Below, piece after piece: positions 44,914 to 53,212 of a DNA stretch of 64,000 nt (position 1 is its first letter; each line of letters opens with the position of its first letter). The notes beneath the pieces are model-generated. The model did no database searches and was not told the DNA's origin. It worked only from the letters and a program-made list of their open reading frames with translations. Made by a program: the position numbers and the translations under genes. The DNA lies in contig JAUHXU010000004.1 in the NCBI GenBank assembly GCA_030426805.1, positions 234,792 through 298,791 of the forward strand. Reading direction: 5' to 3'. The stretch comes from a bacterium (lineage in GTDB: Bacteria > Planctomycetota > JAFGQW01).

Positions 44914-45824
44914 ACCCCGCCTGCGGCGCGCTCCGGGAAGAGCACGGCCGGAGGCGCCTGTTGCGCGAGTTCCGGCCGGCGTGCGAGTTCGGCGTCGAGG
45001 ACGTTCAGGGCGGTGTCGAACGGGAAGCGGTGCACGAGGTAGCGGATCTTGCGTGCGGTGCGGGAGAGGTTGACGGTGTGCATGAAGCGCTTGAGCGCCG
45101 GGATGCCGTCCGGGAGTGGTTGGTCGGGATCGAGTTCCCACGGGTGCAGGTAGAGCATGGCCGGGTGTCCCGCCGCGTTCATCGCGCGCACTGCCGACGC
45201 GATCCACCGGATCGGGAAGAGGCGCAGGTAGCCGCCGCCGGCGACCGGGAGATTCCGCGCGGCGAGTCCCACGCGGCGCGTCAGCAGCGGAAACGACCAG
45301 AGCACGCGCTCGCCGTCCCGGCGTGCCGGGCCGATGTGCCGGGGCGCGTCCGGGCAGCCGTAGCGCTCGCGCGCGACCGGAAAGACGCTCGAGTCGTAGC
45401 GGTAGCCGCGGCGAAAGAGCACGTCGAGGGCCCACCAGGTGCCCGGCATCACCGTGAAGCTCGGCGCCCGATAGCCGAGCGGGCGGGTCCCGACGATCCC
45501 CTCGAGGAGTTCCTCGGCTCGCTCGAGGTCGCGTTCGAACGCGTCCGGGTCGAGTTCGGTCAGCAGGTCGTGGCCGTAGCCGTGCGACGCGATTTCGTGC
45601 CCGCGTCGTGCGATCTCGGCGACCAGGTCCGGTTGGCGCTCGGCGACCCAACCGAGGACGAAGAACGTGCCGCGCGCGTCGCGTTCGTCGAGCAGATCCA
45701 GGAACGTGCGCGTCGAATCGACGACACGGCTCGGCAGCGTCTCCCACGCGTCCCGTCGAATCCGGTCGCGCAGGTTGTAGACGTGAAACCACTCCTCGAC
45801 GTCGAGGCTGAGGACGTTGTGCAC
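44886..45824 (-). CDS. polysaccharide deacetylase of the exosortase-associated (NodB, DUF3473) type
   Basis: A 312-residue carbohydrate esterase with a NodB fold. Motif 1 is SLDVEEWF (D8, E10), the metal-binding HxxxH is HGYGH (H81, H85), and motif 3 is LGYRAPSFTV. RYDSSVFPV, VAGGGYLRLFPI and LYLHPWELDPDQP are typical of the subfamily found beside EpsH/exosortase A genes. It removes acetyl groups from amino-sugar polymer. No signal peptide is seen. The GTG start lies four bases after the TPR gene stop. The final residues RSGGEPPR and the stop lie inside palindromic element B, so the natural C-terminus has been replaced or extended. Confidence 0.9.
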   Translation of the reverse strand: MHNVLSLDVEEWFHVYNLRDRIRRDAWETLPSRVVDSTRTFLDLLDERDARGTFFVLGWVAERQPDLVAEIARRGHEIASHGYGHDLLTELDPDAFERDLERAEELLEGIVGTRPLGYRAPSFTVMPGTWWALDVLFRRGYRYDSSVFPVARERYGCPDAPRHIGPARRDGERVLWSFPLLTRRVGLAARNLPVAGGGYLRLFPIRWIASAVRAMNAAGHPAMLYLHPWELDPDQPLPDGIPALKRFMHTVNLSRTARKIRYLVHRFPFDTALNVLDAELARRPELAQQAPPAVLFPERAAGGVRSGGEPPR

Positions 45825-45828
45825 CGGC

Positions 45829-48800
45829 CTACTTCCCCAGCAGCAGTCGTTCGCGTCGGATCGTCTTCTGCACCTCGTCGGGCCAGGTGTCCATCTTCTG
45901 CGCGAGCATGCCGAGCACCTTCAACGCGAGATCGCGCTGACCGTCTTCTCGTGCGAGGGCGATCACGCGCAGCATCGGACGCGGGTCGCTCGGCTCGAGC
46001 TGCCACGCGTGGAAGTGCGCCATCAGCGCGTCCTTGATCTGCAGCCCGCGCTCGTAGAGATCCGCGAGCGCGCGCTTGGCGCGGGCGTTGTTCGGGTGGA
46101 ACGCGACGAGTCGCTGCGCGGCCGCGAGGGCCGCGTCGGACTTCAGGCGGCGCTTCTGGATCTCGATGACCTCGAACATCGCCTCCGGTTGCCCCTTCGG
46201 ATCGAGGGTGAACGCGAACTCGAACTGCGCGATCGCCTCGTTCAGCCGGCCTTCTCTACGGTCGATCTGGCCGAGCGCATACGCCGCCTCGGGCGAATAC
46301 GGGAACGCCTGGAGGAGCGGGCGCGCCTCGCGAAACCGCTCGAGCTCGAAGAGTCGCAGGCCGACACGCAGGTCGAGGTCGGGGAAGCGCAACCGGATCG
46401 CGGGCATCCGCATGTAGAGTTGCAGGGCTTCGTCCCGCTTGGCGGCGAGCATACGGCACGCGAGCACGTAGCCGACGTCGAGCCGGCGGGGATCGGCGAC
46501 GAGTGCATCGCCATACGCCTCGATCGCCGCGTCCGCGGCGTCCTTGCCCATCGCATCCAGCGCGCGGGCCCGGATGCTGTGAATCCGCGAATCGAACGGC
46601 GCGGCGAGCGCCTTCTTCGCGCGGTCGAGCGCGGCGATCGCGGCCTGCGGGTGGCCGCGGCGCAGGTGCAACTCCGCCAGTTCGACGTGCGCGAGGCTCG
46701 TCTTCGGGAAGCGCTCCAGCACGCTCTCGAACGCTTTGACCGCCGCGTCCCATCGCACCGGATCGTGCGCGTCCAGGCGGGCGAGGCCGAGCGCGCGCAG
46801 CCCCGCACCCGCGGGCGCCCGCAGGTCGTCGTAGAGGGCGCGTGCACGGTCCCGCTCCCCGAAGCGGATGTACTGCCGCGCGAGGAGATCGATGAAGAGC
46901 GGGTGCTCCGGGTCGGTCGCGAGCGCGTCCTCGGTGAACTGGAGCGCGCGGTCCCGGAACTGAGGCAGGCCACTGAGTGCGATTCCGCGGATCAGGCGCT
47001 TCCAGAGCGCGATGAAGCGCAGCTCGTTGCGCACGTTGGACTGCTGCAGCAGTTCGTGCAGGTAGGCACCGGAGACACTCGAACGATCCGGGAGCTGACT
47101 TCGCGCCCCGTCGGGCCCGTCGACGATGTAGGAAAGGCCGGTGAGGAAGATCGTGTCGGTGAGATCCCAGTGCCAGTGCGGCTCGCTGCGCAACGTCCGC
47201 AGCGCGTTCGCCCAGTGCGCGCCACCGACCTCGAATTGCGCCCACAGCAGGAGCAGCCCGCCGAGGTGGGGGTGCGCCTTCGCGTAGGCCTGGAGGATCG
47301 GGATGGCACCTTCGTCTTGTGCCAGCGCGAGGAGAACCGCGCGGTCGCGCGCCGCGTCGACGTCGCCGCTCGCCTGCGCGCGCGACAGGAGCGTCATCGC
47401 TTCCTTGCCGTCGCCGGCCCGACGCATCGCGTGGCCCATCACGTAGGCGACCCGCCCGTCGTTCGGATACGCGGATCGGGCGACGTCGAGCACTTCGCGC
47501 GCCGCGACGAGTTCGCCCCGCAGCAACTGGCACTCGGCGATCGTCGCCAGGACGAGGCGACCGAAACCCGGACGGCGGCGCGCGACCGCGGTCGCGAACG
47601 TCTCCCATCCACGATCGAGTGGCACGCCGGGAACGGCGGCAGCCGCGTCTGCGACCACCCCCGAGAGCCGACCGTCCCGAAGGTCGAGCGCCGCGCGAAT
47701 CAACCGGAGAAACGGCGCGGTCGGCATCTCCTTCAGGCCGTCCGTGACGATCGTGCGCGCGGTCGCGTGATCGCCGCTGAAGAACGCGAGCAGGGCGCGC
47801 GCCCGGGCCGGGCTGCCGGGCAGTCTCCGGTCGAGGTCCGCGATGCGCTCCAACGCGATCCGCCACTGCCCGAGCCGCAGCAGGCCGTGGATCGTCGAGC
47901 AGAGCAGCGCTTCGGCCTCCTGCGGGGTCGAGTCGGTCGCACCGATTCGACCGCGCACGTACATCGCGATCAGCTGGTCCATCTCGACGCGCCCGAGATA
48001 GGTGGCGATCCGACCGGCGAGCAGGTAGCCGCGCTCGTCGTTGGGCGCCAGGCGCTGCATCTCGGTCGCGAGGTCGAGCGCCGGTTCGAGTCGCCAGTGC
48101 TCGAGCAGGATCGCCGCGAGGCGTGCATTGACGTCCACGTCGCGTCCGCCGCGGCGGTAGAAGCCGTGCAGGAGGCGAGCCGCCTCGCGCGGGTTGGGCT
48201 GCTCCAGGTAGAGGTCGGCGAGTCGGACGACGAGGTCGGCCCGATCCGGCGCTCTCTCGAGTCCTGCCTCGTACTCCGCGAGCGCGGCGGCGGTCTCGTC
48301 GGCGCGCTCGTGGATCAAGCCCATGAAGTACTCGTAGTCGCCGGGTTGCGCGCGCGGATCGCGGCACACGTTCTCGACCGCCGTGCGCGCGGCCTTGAGA
48401 TCGCCCTGTTTGAGGCGCAGGCGGAGATCGAGGCGCCGCAGCTCGTAGGGGGGCTTCGCGTTCAACTCGAGAGCGCGATCGACGTGATAGCGAGCCGCAC
48501 CGAGCATGTGCGAAGAGCCGCCGATCAAGCGGGCGTAGGCGAAGTGGGTCTCCCAATCGCGCGGGTCGAGTTCGGTCGCCTCGCGCATCAACGCGGTGCA
48601 ACGCGGCACGTCGCCGCGGCGGCGAGCGACCTCGGCCGCGAGCTTCACCGGACGCGCGTCGGCCGGATCGACCTCCTGGGCATCGCGGATCGCGCGGTCG
48701 GCGGTACCGAGATCACCGGCACCCAGCGCGACGCGCGCGAGCAAGAGGTGGGCGATGATGTGCTTCTTCGCGACGACCGCGAGGCGTTCCGCGAACGGCC

Positions 48801-50379
48801 GGGCCTTCTCGTAGTTCCGCTTCTCGACCCAGTGGCTCGCGAGATAGTGGAGCGCCGAACGGTCGCGGTCGTCGCGCCCGAGTGCGCGTCGGGCGGCCGC
48901 GAGGTCTTCGAGCGGCTTCTTCCGATCCGGATCGAGCAGTGCGATCTCGGTGCGATCCCGAAGTGCGTAGATCCCCTCGGGGATTCGCCAGCGCCAGTCG
49001 GGCCGCGCCAGCGCGTTGGCGACCTCCCGCTGCGCGCTCCGGTAGCGCCCCTCGGCGACGTGGAGGTTCGCGATCGCGAGGATCGGCTCGACCTTGTCCG
49101 GGCGGAGCTTCGCCGCGTCCTGGTAGCGGCCGAGGGCCTGCTCGGTGTTCAGCGGGCCGCCCTGCTCGACGAGGATGTCGCCGAGGGTCATCAGCGCGCG
49201 GTAGTTGGAGCCGCGGTTGAGCGACGCGAGCAGGTCGCGCTTCGCGTCCTTGAACTCCTGGCGGAACGCGTGTGCCATCCCGCGGTAGTAGAGGCCGCTC
49301 GAGCTGTTGCGATCGCCGGTGAGCAACGTCGTCGCGACTTCTTCGACGAGCGTCGCGTCGCGCATCAGCACGCCGAGACGGCCTCGCGCGTCGATCGCGC
49401 GGAAGCGCGCCTGGGCGACCTCCTGCATCGTCATCTTCAGGTCGTCGAGCCCGATGAGGTAGCTGCCCCAGTGCGGCACCGCGCGGCTCAGCACAGCCGG
49501 GTCCTGGGAGCGTCGCTCGAGGGACTCGGCGAACAGGCGGTGCGCATACACCTTGACCGCGACGTCGACCTCCTTGTCCGAGTGGGCGAGGAGTTCGGTG
49601 AGCAACGCTTCCGCGGGGCCGTGCGCGAGGAGTCGATCGTGAACGCGCGCCAGTTCGAGCGTCGCGTAGCCCCGACAGCGCAGCGTGCGACGCGCGGTCT
49701 CGAGGTGGTCGATCGCGTCGCGCTTCGTGCGGTGGAGATGGTCGACCTTCGCGAAGATCGGGTGCTTCGGCGGGAGATCGGCTTCGCGCCCGAGTGACGT
49801 GACGATGTCCTGCCGGGCGCGCGCGAAGTTCGGGTGGCGCAGGCACCAGTCGACCGAGTGAATGATCCCCCAGACGTTGGCGCCTCCGTGGTTCTCGAGG
49901 AGGTCGTCCTTGAACGTCGTCCACTCGTCCGCGAGGCGCCGCGCGAGTGCGAGGCCGACCGCGTAGTGGCCGACGGGGTCCGCCGGGTCGGACTGGATGC
50001 GCTGGCGCCCGTAGTCCTCGGCGCGCTGGAACTTCGGCTTGTCGCGCGTGCCCGCGATGACGAGCATCTCGGCGAGTTGGCGCGGGTAGACGTCGCTGCG
50101 CGGGTAGCGCGCGATCAGGTCCCGGTAGATGCGGTCCGCTCGCGTGAACCGCCTCGTCAGGACGAGCGCCTTCACGTAGTCCTCGCGGTCTTCGTCGGTG
50201 AGCTTGCCGCGCTCGCCGAGTCGCTGGTAATAGACGACCGCCCGGGGATAGTCGCGCTCCCAGAACGCCTCGCGCGCCGCCTCGCGAGCACGGGGTGCGC
50301 TCAGCAGGAACGCAGCGCACGCGAGCGCGATTGCCGCGACGCACGCGGACAGGAGCAGCAGCTTCGTTCTCGATCTCAT
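45829..50379 (-). CDS. giant membrane-anchored TPR protein
   Basis: A 1516-residue protein with a single N-terminal hydrophobic helix (LLLLSACVAAIALACAAFLL) and more than thirty TPR-like helical pairs running to the C-terminus; AYALGQIDRREGRLNEAIAQ and KRALADLYERGLQIKDALMA are examples. It should sit in the inner membrane with the solenoid in the periplasm, or be secreted. TPR proteins of similar kind (PrsT type) occur in exosortase polysaccharide loci, though no lipobox is evident here. The start at 50379 places the helix at residue 7; the frame is open 29 codons further. It lies four bases upstream of the deacetylase and 135 bases after the regulator. Confidence 0.85.
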   Translation of the reverse strand: MRSRTKLLLLSACVAAIALACAAFLLSAPRAREAAREAFWERDYPRAVVYYQRLGERGKLTDEDREDYVKALVLTRRFTRADRIYRDLIARYPRSDVYPRQLAEMLVIAGTRDKPKFQRAEDYGRQRIQSDPADPVGHYAVGLALARRLADEWTTFKDDLLENHGGANVWGIIHSVDWCLRHPNFARARQDIVTSLGREADLPPKHPIFAKVDHLHRTKRDAIDHLETARRTLRCRGYATLELARVHDRLLAHGPAEALLTELLAHSDKEVDVAVKVYAHRLFAESLERRSQDPAVLSRAVPHWGSYLIGLDDLKMTMQEVAQARFRAIDARGRLGVLMRDATLVEEVATTLLTGDRNSSSGLYYRGMAHAFRQEFKDAKRDLLASLNRGSNYRALMTLGDILVEQGGPLNTEQALGRYQDAAKLRPDKVEPILAIANLHVAEGRYRSAQREVANALARPDWRWRIPEGIYALRDRTEIALLDPDRKKPLEDLAAARRALGRDDRDRSALHYLASHWVEKRNYEKARPFAERLAVVAKKHIIAHLLLARVALGAGDLGTADRAIRDAQEVDPADARPVKLAAEVARRRGDVPRCTALMREATELDPRDWETHFAYARLIGGSSHMLGAARYHVDRALELNAKPPYELRRLDLRLRLKQGDLKAARTAVENVCRDPRAQPGDYEYFMGLIHERADETAAALAEYEAGLERAPDRADLVVRLADLYLEQPNPREAARLLHGFYRRGGRDVDVNARLAAILLEHWRLEPALDLATEMQRLAPNDERGYLLAGRIATYLGRVEMDQLIAMYVRGRIGATDSTPQEAEALLCSTIHGLLRLGQWRIALERIADLDRRLPGSPARARALLAFFSGDHATARTIVTDGLKEMPTAPFLRLIRAALDLRDGRLSGVVADAAAAVPGVPLDRGWETFATAVARRRPGFGRLVLATIAECQLLRGELVAAREVLDVARSAYPNDGRVAYVMGHAMRRAGDGKEAMTLLSRAQASGDVDAARDRAVLLALAQDEGAIPILQAYAKAHPHLGGLLLLWAQFEVGGAHWANALRTLRSEPHWHWDLTDTIFLTGLSYIVDGPDGARSQLPDRSSVSGAYLHELLQQSNVRNELRFIALWKRLIRGIALSGLPQFRDRALQFTEDALATDPEHPLFIDLLARQYIRFGERDRARALYDDLRAPAGAGLRALGLARLDAHDPVRWDAAVKAFESVLERFPKTSLAHVELAELHLRRGHPQAAIAALDRAKKALAAPFDSRIHSIRARALDAMGKDAADAAIEAYGDALVADPRRLDVGYVLACRMLAAKRDEALQLYMRMPAIRLRFPDLDLRVGLRLFELERFREARPLLQAFPYSPEAAYALGQIDRREGRLNEAIAQFEFAFTLDPKGQPEAMFEVIEIQKRRLKSDAALAAAQRLVAFHPNNARAKRALADLYERGLQIKDALMAHFHAWQLEPSDPRPMLRVIALAREDGQRDLALKVLGMLAQKMDTWPDEVQKTIRRERLLLGK

Positions 50380-50476
50380 CGCGAGTCCCCAGCGTGGCGC
50401 GGTGGCACGACCGACCGTTTCGTGCCCCGACGCCGCCCCTCCCATGGTAGCCGACGTTTTCGTCACTTTCCATGCC

Positions 50477-50499
50477 GCGCCGCCGTCAGCAGGCGGCGC
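50477..50499 (-). terminator. GC hairpin after the sigma-54 activator gene
   Basis: GCGCCGCC and GGCGGCGC form a perfect 8-bp stem around a 7-base loop, 15 bases past the regulator stop. No T tract follows, so it could slow rather than stop transcription into the TPR gene. Confidence 0.4.
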
Positions 50500-50514
50500 C
50501 GGAGGGCGACCGCG

Positions 50515-51921
50515 TCAGTCCTTCAACAGGCCGTACTTCTTCATCTTGTTGAACAGCGTCGTGCGATTGACCTGGAGCACGTCGGCCGTGCGCTGGCGGT
50601 TCCACTTGTTCGCGCGGAGTGCGCGCTCGATGATCCGCTTCTCCGGATGCGCGAGGGCGTCTTTCAACGGGAGCATCGACTCGCCCGGATCGGGGAGGAC
50701 CACCTCGGGATCGGCAGTGCCGTCGAGCAGAGCACGGGGTAGATCCGCCTTCGTGATCACGGGTTCGCGCGTCAACACGACCGCGCGCTCGATGACGTTC
50801 TCGAGTTCGCGCACGTTTCCGGGCCACGCGTACGCGCGCAGTGCCGCGAGCGCCTCGTCGTCGATCCCGCGCACGTCCTTCTGGTTCTCGTCGACGTACT
50901 TGTCGAGGAAGTGGTTCGCGAGGAGGTCGAGGTCGTCACGCCGCTCGCGCAGCGGCGGCAACTCGATGCTCACGACGTTGATCCGATAGTAGAGGTCTTC
51001 ACGGAAGTCGCCGGCCTGCACCGCGCGAGCGAGGTCCTTGTTCGTCGCGAGCACGACGCGAACGTCGACCTGCACCGTCTCGTGTTGACCGATGCGCTCG
51101 AACTCGCGATCCTGCAGCACGCGGAGCAGCTTCACCTGGAACGCCGACGACGCGTTTCCGATCTCGTCGAGGAAGATCGTGCCGGTGTCGGCCAGTTGGA
51201 ATTTGCCGACGCGGTCGGCGTGCGCGCCGGTGAAGGCACCCTTGGCGTGGCCGAACAGTTCGCTCTCGAGGAGTGTCTCGGGCAGCGCGCCGCAGTTGAC
51301 TTCGACGAACGGATTGTCGGACCGGTTCGAGTTGTAGTGGATCGCGCGGGCGATCAGCGTCTTGCCGGTCCCGCTCTCGCCGGTGATCAGCACGGTCGCG
51401 CGCGTGTCGGCGACCATCTCCGCGGTCTCGAAGACCTGCTTCATCTTCGCGTCGCGTCCGATGACGTCGTCCACCGAGAAGCGCTTGCGAAGCGACCGAC
51501 GCAGGCGTTCGTTCTCCGCGCGCAGGACGGTCCGTTCGCGCAGCAGGCTCGACCGCTCGATCTCGCGGTCGATCGCGTGCAGGATCTCGTCGTCGCGCAG
51601 CGGCTTCGTGACGTAGTGGCTCGCACCCGCGCGCATCGCCGCGACGGCGTTCTCGATCGTGCCACAACCGGTGATCATGATCACCGGGAGGTCGGGCTTC
51701 CGCTCGCGGAGCCGTTCGAGGAGTCCGAGCCCGTCGAGGCGCGGCATGTCGACGTCCGACAGAACGAGGTCGAACTCGCCGTCCTCGTCGAGGCGCGCCA
51801 GTGCGTCGGCGCCATGGGCCGCGGTCGAGACCGACCAGTCGTTGCGCTCGAGGAAGGCGACGAGACTCTTGCGGATCAACGGGTCGTCGTCGACGACGAG
51901 GATCCGTCCCGCGCGACCCAT
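50515..51921 (-). CDS. NtrC-family sigma-54-dependent response regulator
   Basis: A 468-residue activator. The receiver has D56 in VLSDVDMP, T84 and K106 in YVTKPL. The AAA+ domain has Walker A TGESGTGKTLIARAI, the sigma-54 contact loop GAFTGA, Walker B TIFLDEIGN, and YAWPGNVRELENVIERAVVL. The C-terminal Fis-type helix-turn-helix is RTADVLQVNRTTLFNKMKKY. It would activate RNA polymerase with sigma-54 at enhancer-like sites. Regulators of this kind (PrsR) serve exosortase polysaccharide loci. It overlaps the upstream receiver-kinase by one base, its likely phosphodonor. No clear sigma-54 promoter was found in the neighbouring gaps. Confidence 0.95.
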   Translation of the reverse strand: MGRAGRILVVDDDPLIRKSLVAFLERNDWSVSTAAHGADALARLDEDGEFDLVLSDVDMPRLDGLGLLERLRERKPDLPVIMITGCGTIENAVAAMRAGASHYVTKPLRDDEILHAIDREIERSSLLRERTVLRAENERLRRSLRKRFSVDDVIGRDAKMKQVFETAEMVADTRATVLITGESGTGKTLIARAIHYNSNRSDNPFVEVNCGALPETLLESELFGHAKGAFTGAHADRVGKFQLADTGTIFLDEIGNASSAFQVKLLRVLQDREFERIGQHETVQVDVRVVLATNKDLARAVQAGDFREDLYYRINVVSIELPPLRERRDDLDLLANHFLDKYVDENQKDVRGIDDEALAALRAYAWPGNVRELENVIERAVVLTREPVITKADLPRALLDGTADPEVVLPDPGESMLPLKDALAHPEKRIIERALRANKWNRQRTADVLQVNRTTLFNKMKKYGLLKD

Positions 51922-53012
51922 CAGACCGCCGCCGCTGCCGGCACGTCGGCGAGCGGCACGCGCACGGTGAAGCGCGTCCCGCTCTCGTCGGACTGGACGT
52001 CGATCGTCCCGCCTTGCTTCTCGACGATCTGCTGGCAGAGGCTCAGGCCCAGGCCGGTGCCGTGACCGAGCCGCTTCGTCGTGTAGAACGGCTCGAAGAT
52101 GTGTTCGATCGCCTCCGCCGGGATGCCGGGGCCGTCGTCGGTGACTTCGATCGTCGCGTGGGCGTGGTCCACCGTCGCGTCGACCGCGATGTGACCGCCG
52201 GACTCCAGCGCGTCGAGCGCGTTCTTCACGAGGTTGGAGACGACGTGGAGCACCGCGCCGGGCACGGCTGCGTCGCCGCCGGCGATCCGTGTCTCAAGCG
52301 AGACCGACTTGTCGCGCATCGCCGACTCGAACGGGCGTGCGGCGTCGCCGACGACGCCTTCGAGCGACTCCGGCTCGGCGTCCGCGCCGATGCAGCGCGC
52401 AAACGACAGCAGGTCTTTGACGATGCCGCCGATCCGGGTCAGGCCGGCCTGTGCGTCCGCCAGGTTGCCGCGCGCCTCGTCGTCTTCGACGCGCTCGAGC
52501 GTCAGGTTGACGAATCGCATGATCCCGTCGAGCGGGTTGTTGATCTCGTGCGCGACGCCGGCGGCGAGCTGTCCGATCGCGGCGAGCTTCTCGCTCGTCT
52601 CGAGCTTGCGGCCGAGTTCGCGATTCTCCTTCGCGAGATCGTGATGTCGGATCGCCTTGTCGATCGTCACGCGGATCTCGTCGAGACTGAACGGCTTCGT
52701 CAGCACGTCGAAGGCGCCGGTCTTCATCAGCGAGACCGCGTCCTTGATCGTGCCGAAGCCGGTGATCGCGACCACCGTCACGGTCGAGTCGATGCGCTGG
52801 ATCTCCTGGATCAGCCCGATGCCGTCCATCTTCGGCATGCAGAGATCCGTCACGACCACGTCGTAGCTCTTGCGCGCGATCCGGCGCGCCGCCTCTTCGC
52901 CGTTGGACGCGCAGTCCACGCGGTAGTGGTCCTTCGGGAAGATCTCTTGGAAGAAGCCGCGGATCGCGGCGTCGTCGTCCACGATCAGCAGGTGCTTGAG
53001 GTCAGCGGTCAT
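51921..53012 (-). CDS. receiver-histidine kinase (REC-HisKA-HATPase)
   Basis: A 363-residue soluble protein with the receiver first: LLIVDDDAAIRGFF, acceptor Asp in VVVTDLCMPKMDG, and DVLTKPFSL. A coiled linker leads to the H-box AAGVAHEINNPLDG, then NLVKNALDALESGG, DDGPGIPAEAIEHIFEPF and GHGTGLGLSLCQQI. There is no membrane or other sensor domain, so its input is probably phosphate from another kinase onto its own receiver. It then feeds the sigma-54 activator encoded downstream (one-base overlap). The ATG at 53012 begins the receiver; the longer frame upstream is Arg-rich and unlikely. Confidence 0.92.
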   Translation of the reverse strand: MTADLKHLLIVDDDAAIRGFFQEIFPKDHYRVDCASNGEEAARRIARKSYDVVVTDLCMPKMDGIGLIQEIQRIDSTVTVVAITGFGTIKDAVSLMKTGAFDVLTKPFSLDEIRVTIDKAIRHHDLAKENRELGRKLETSEKLAAIGQLAAGVAHEINNPLDGIMRFVNLTLERVEDDEARGNLADAQAGLTRIGGIVKDLLSFARCIGADAEPESLEGVVGDAARPFESAMRDKSVSLETRIAGGDAAVPGAVLHVVSNLVKNALDALESGGHIAVDATVDHAHATIEVTDDGPGIPAEAIEHIFEPFYTTKRLGHGTGLGLSLCQQIVEKQGGTIDVQSDESGTRFTVRVPLADVPAAAAV

Positions 53013-53212
53013 CGCCCCATCCCGTCGCTCACGAAGCTCTCTCGAACACCGAAACAATCGATATTCGCCCGGAAGCGCTGAACCCAAAACCGCCCGCGAC
53101 TCAGGTCGAGACGCCGGCGAAATCCTTTCCCGTTTCGGCCATGGGCAGCGGGGGGTCGGATGCCGATCGACTCCGAGTAGGAGGGGGCGCAGTCCGCGCC
53201 TGGCGTGGGGAG

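Noticed and set aside
45817-49797. A 1326-residue plus-strand open frame
   Set aside because: It is the mirror of the TPR gene; the minus-strand frame has a membrane helix, TPR repeats and coupling to its neighbours.
50380-50514. Sigma-54 promoter before the TPR gene
   Set aside because: GGCACG-like stretches occur, but none has the required TTGC at the right distance.
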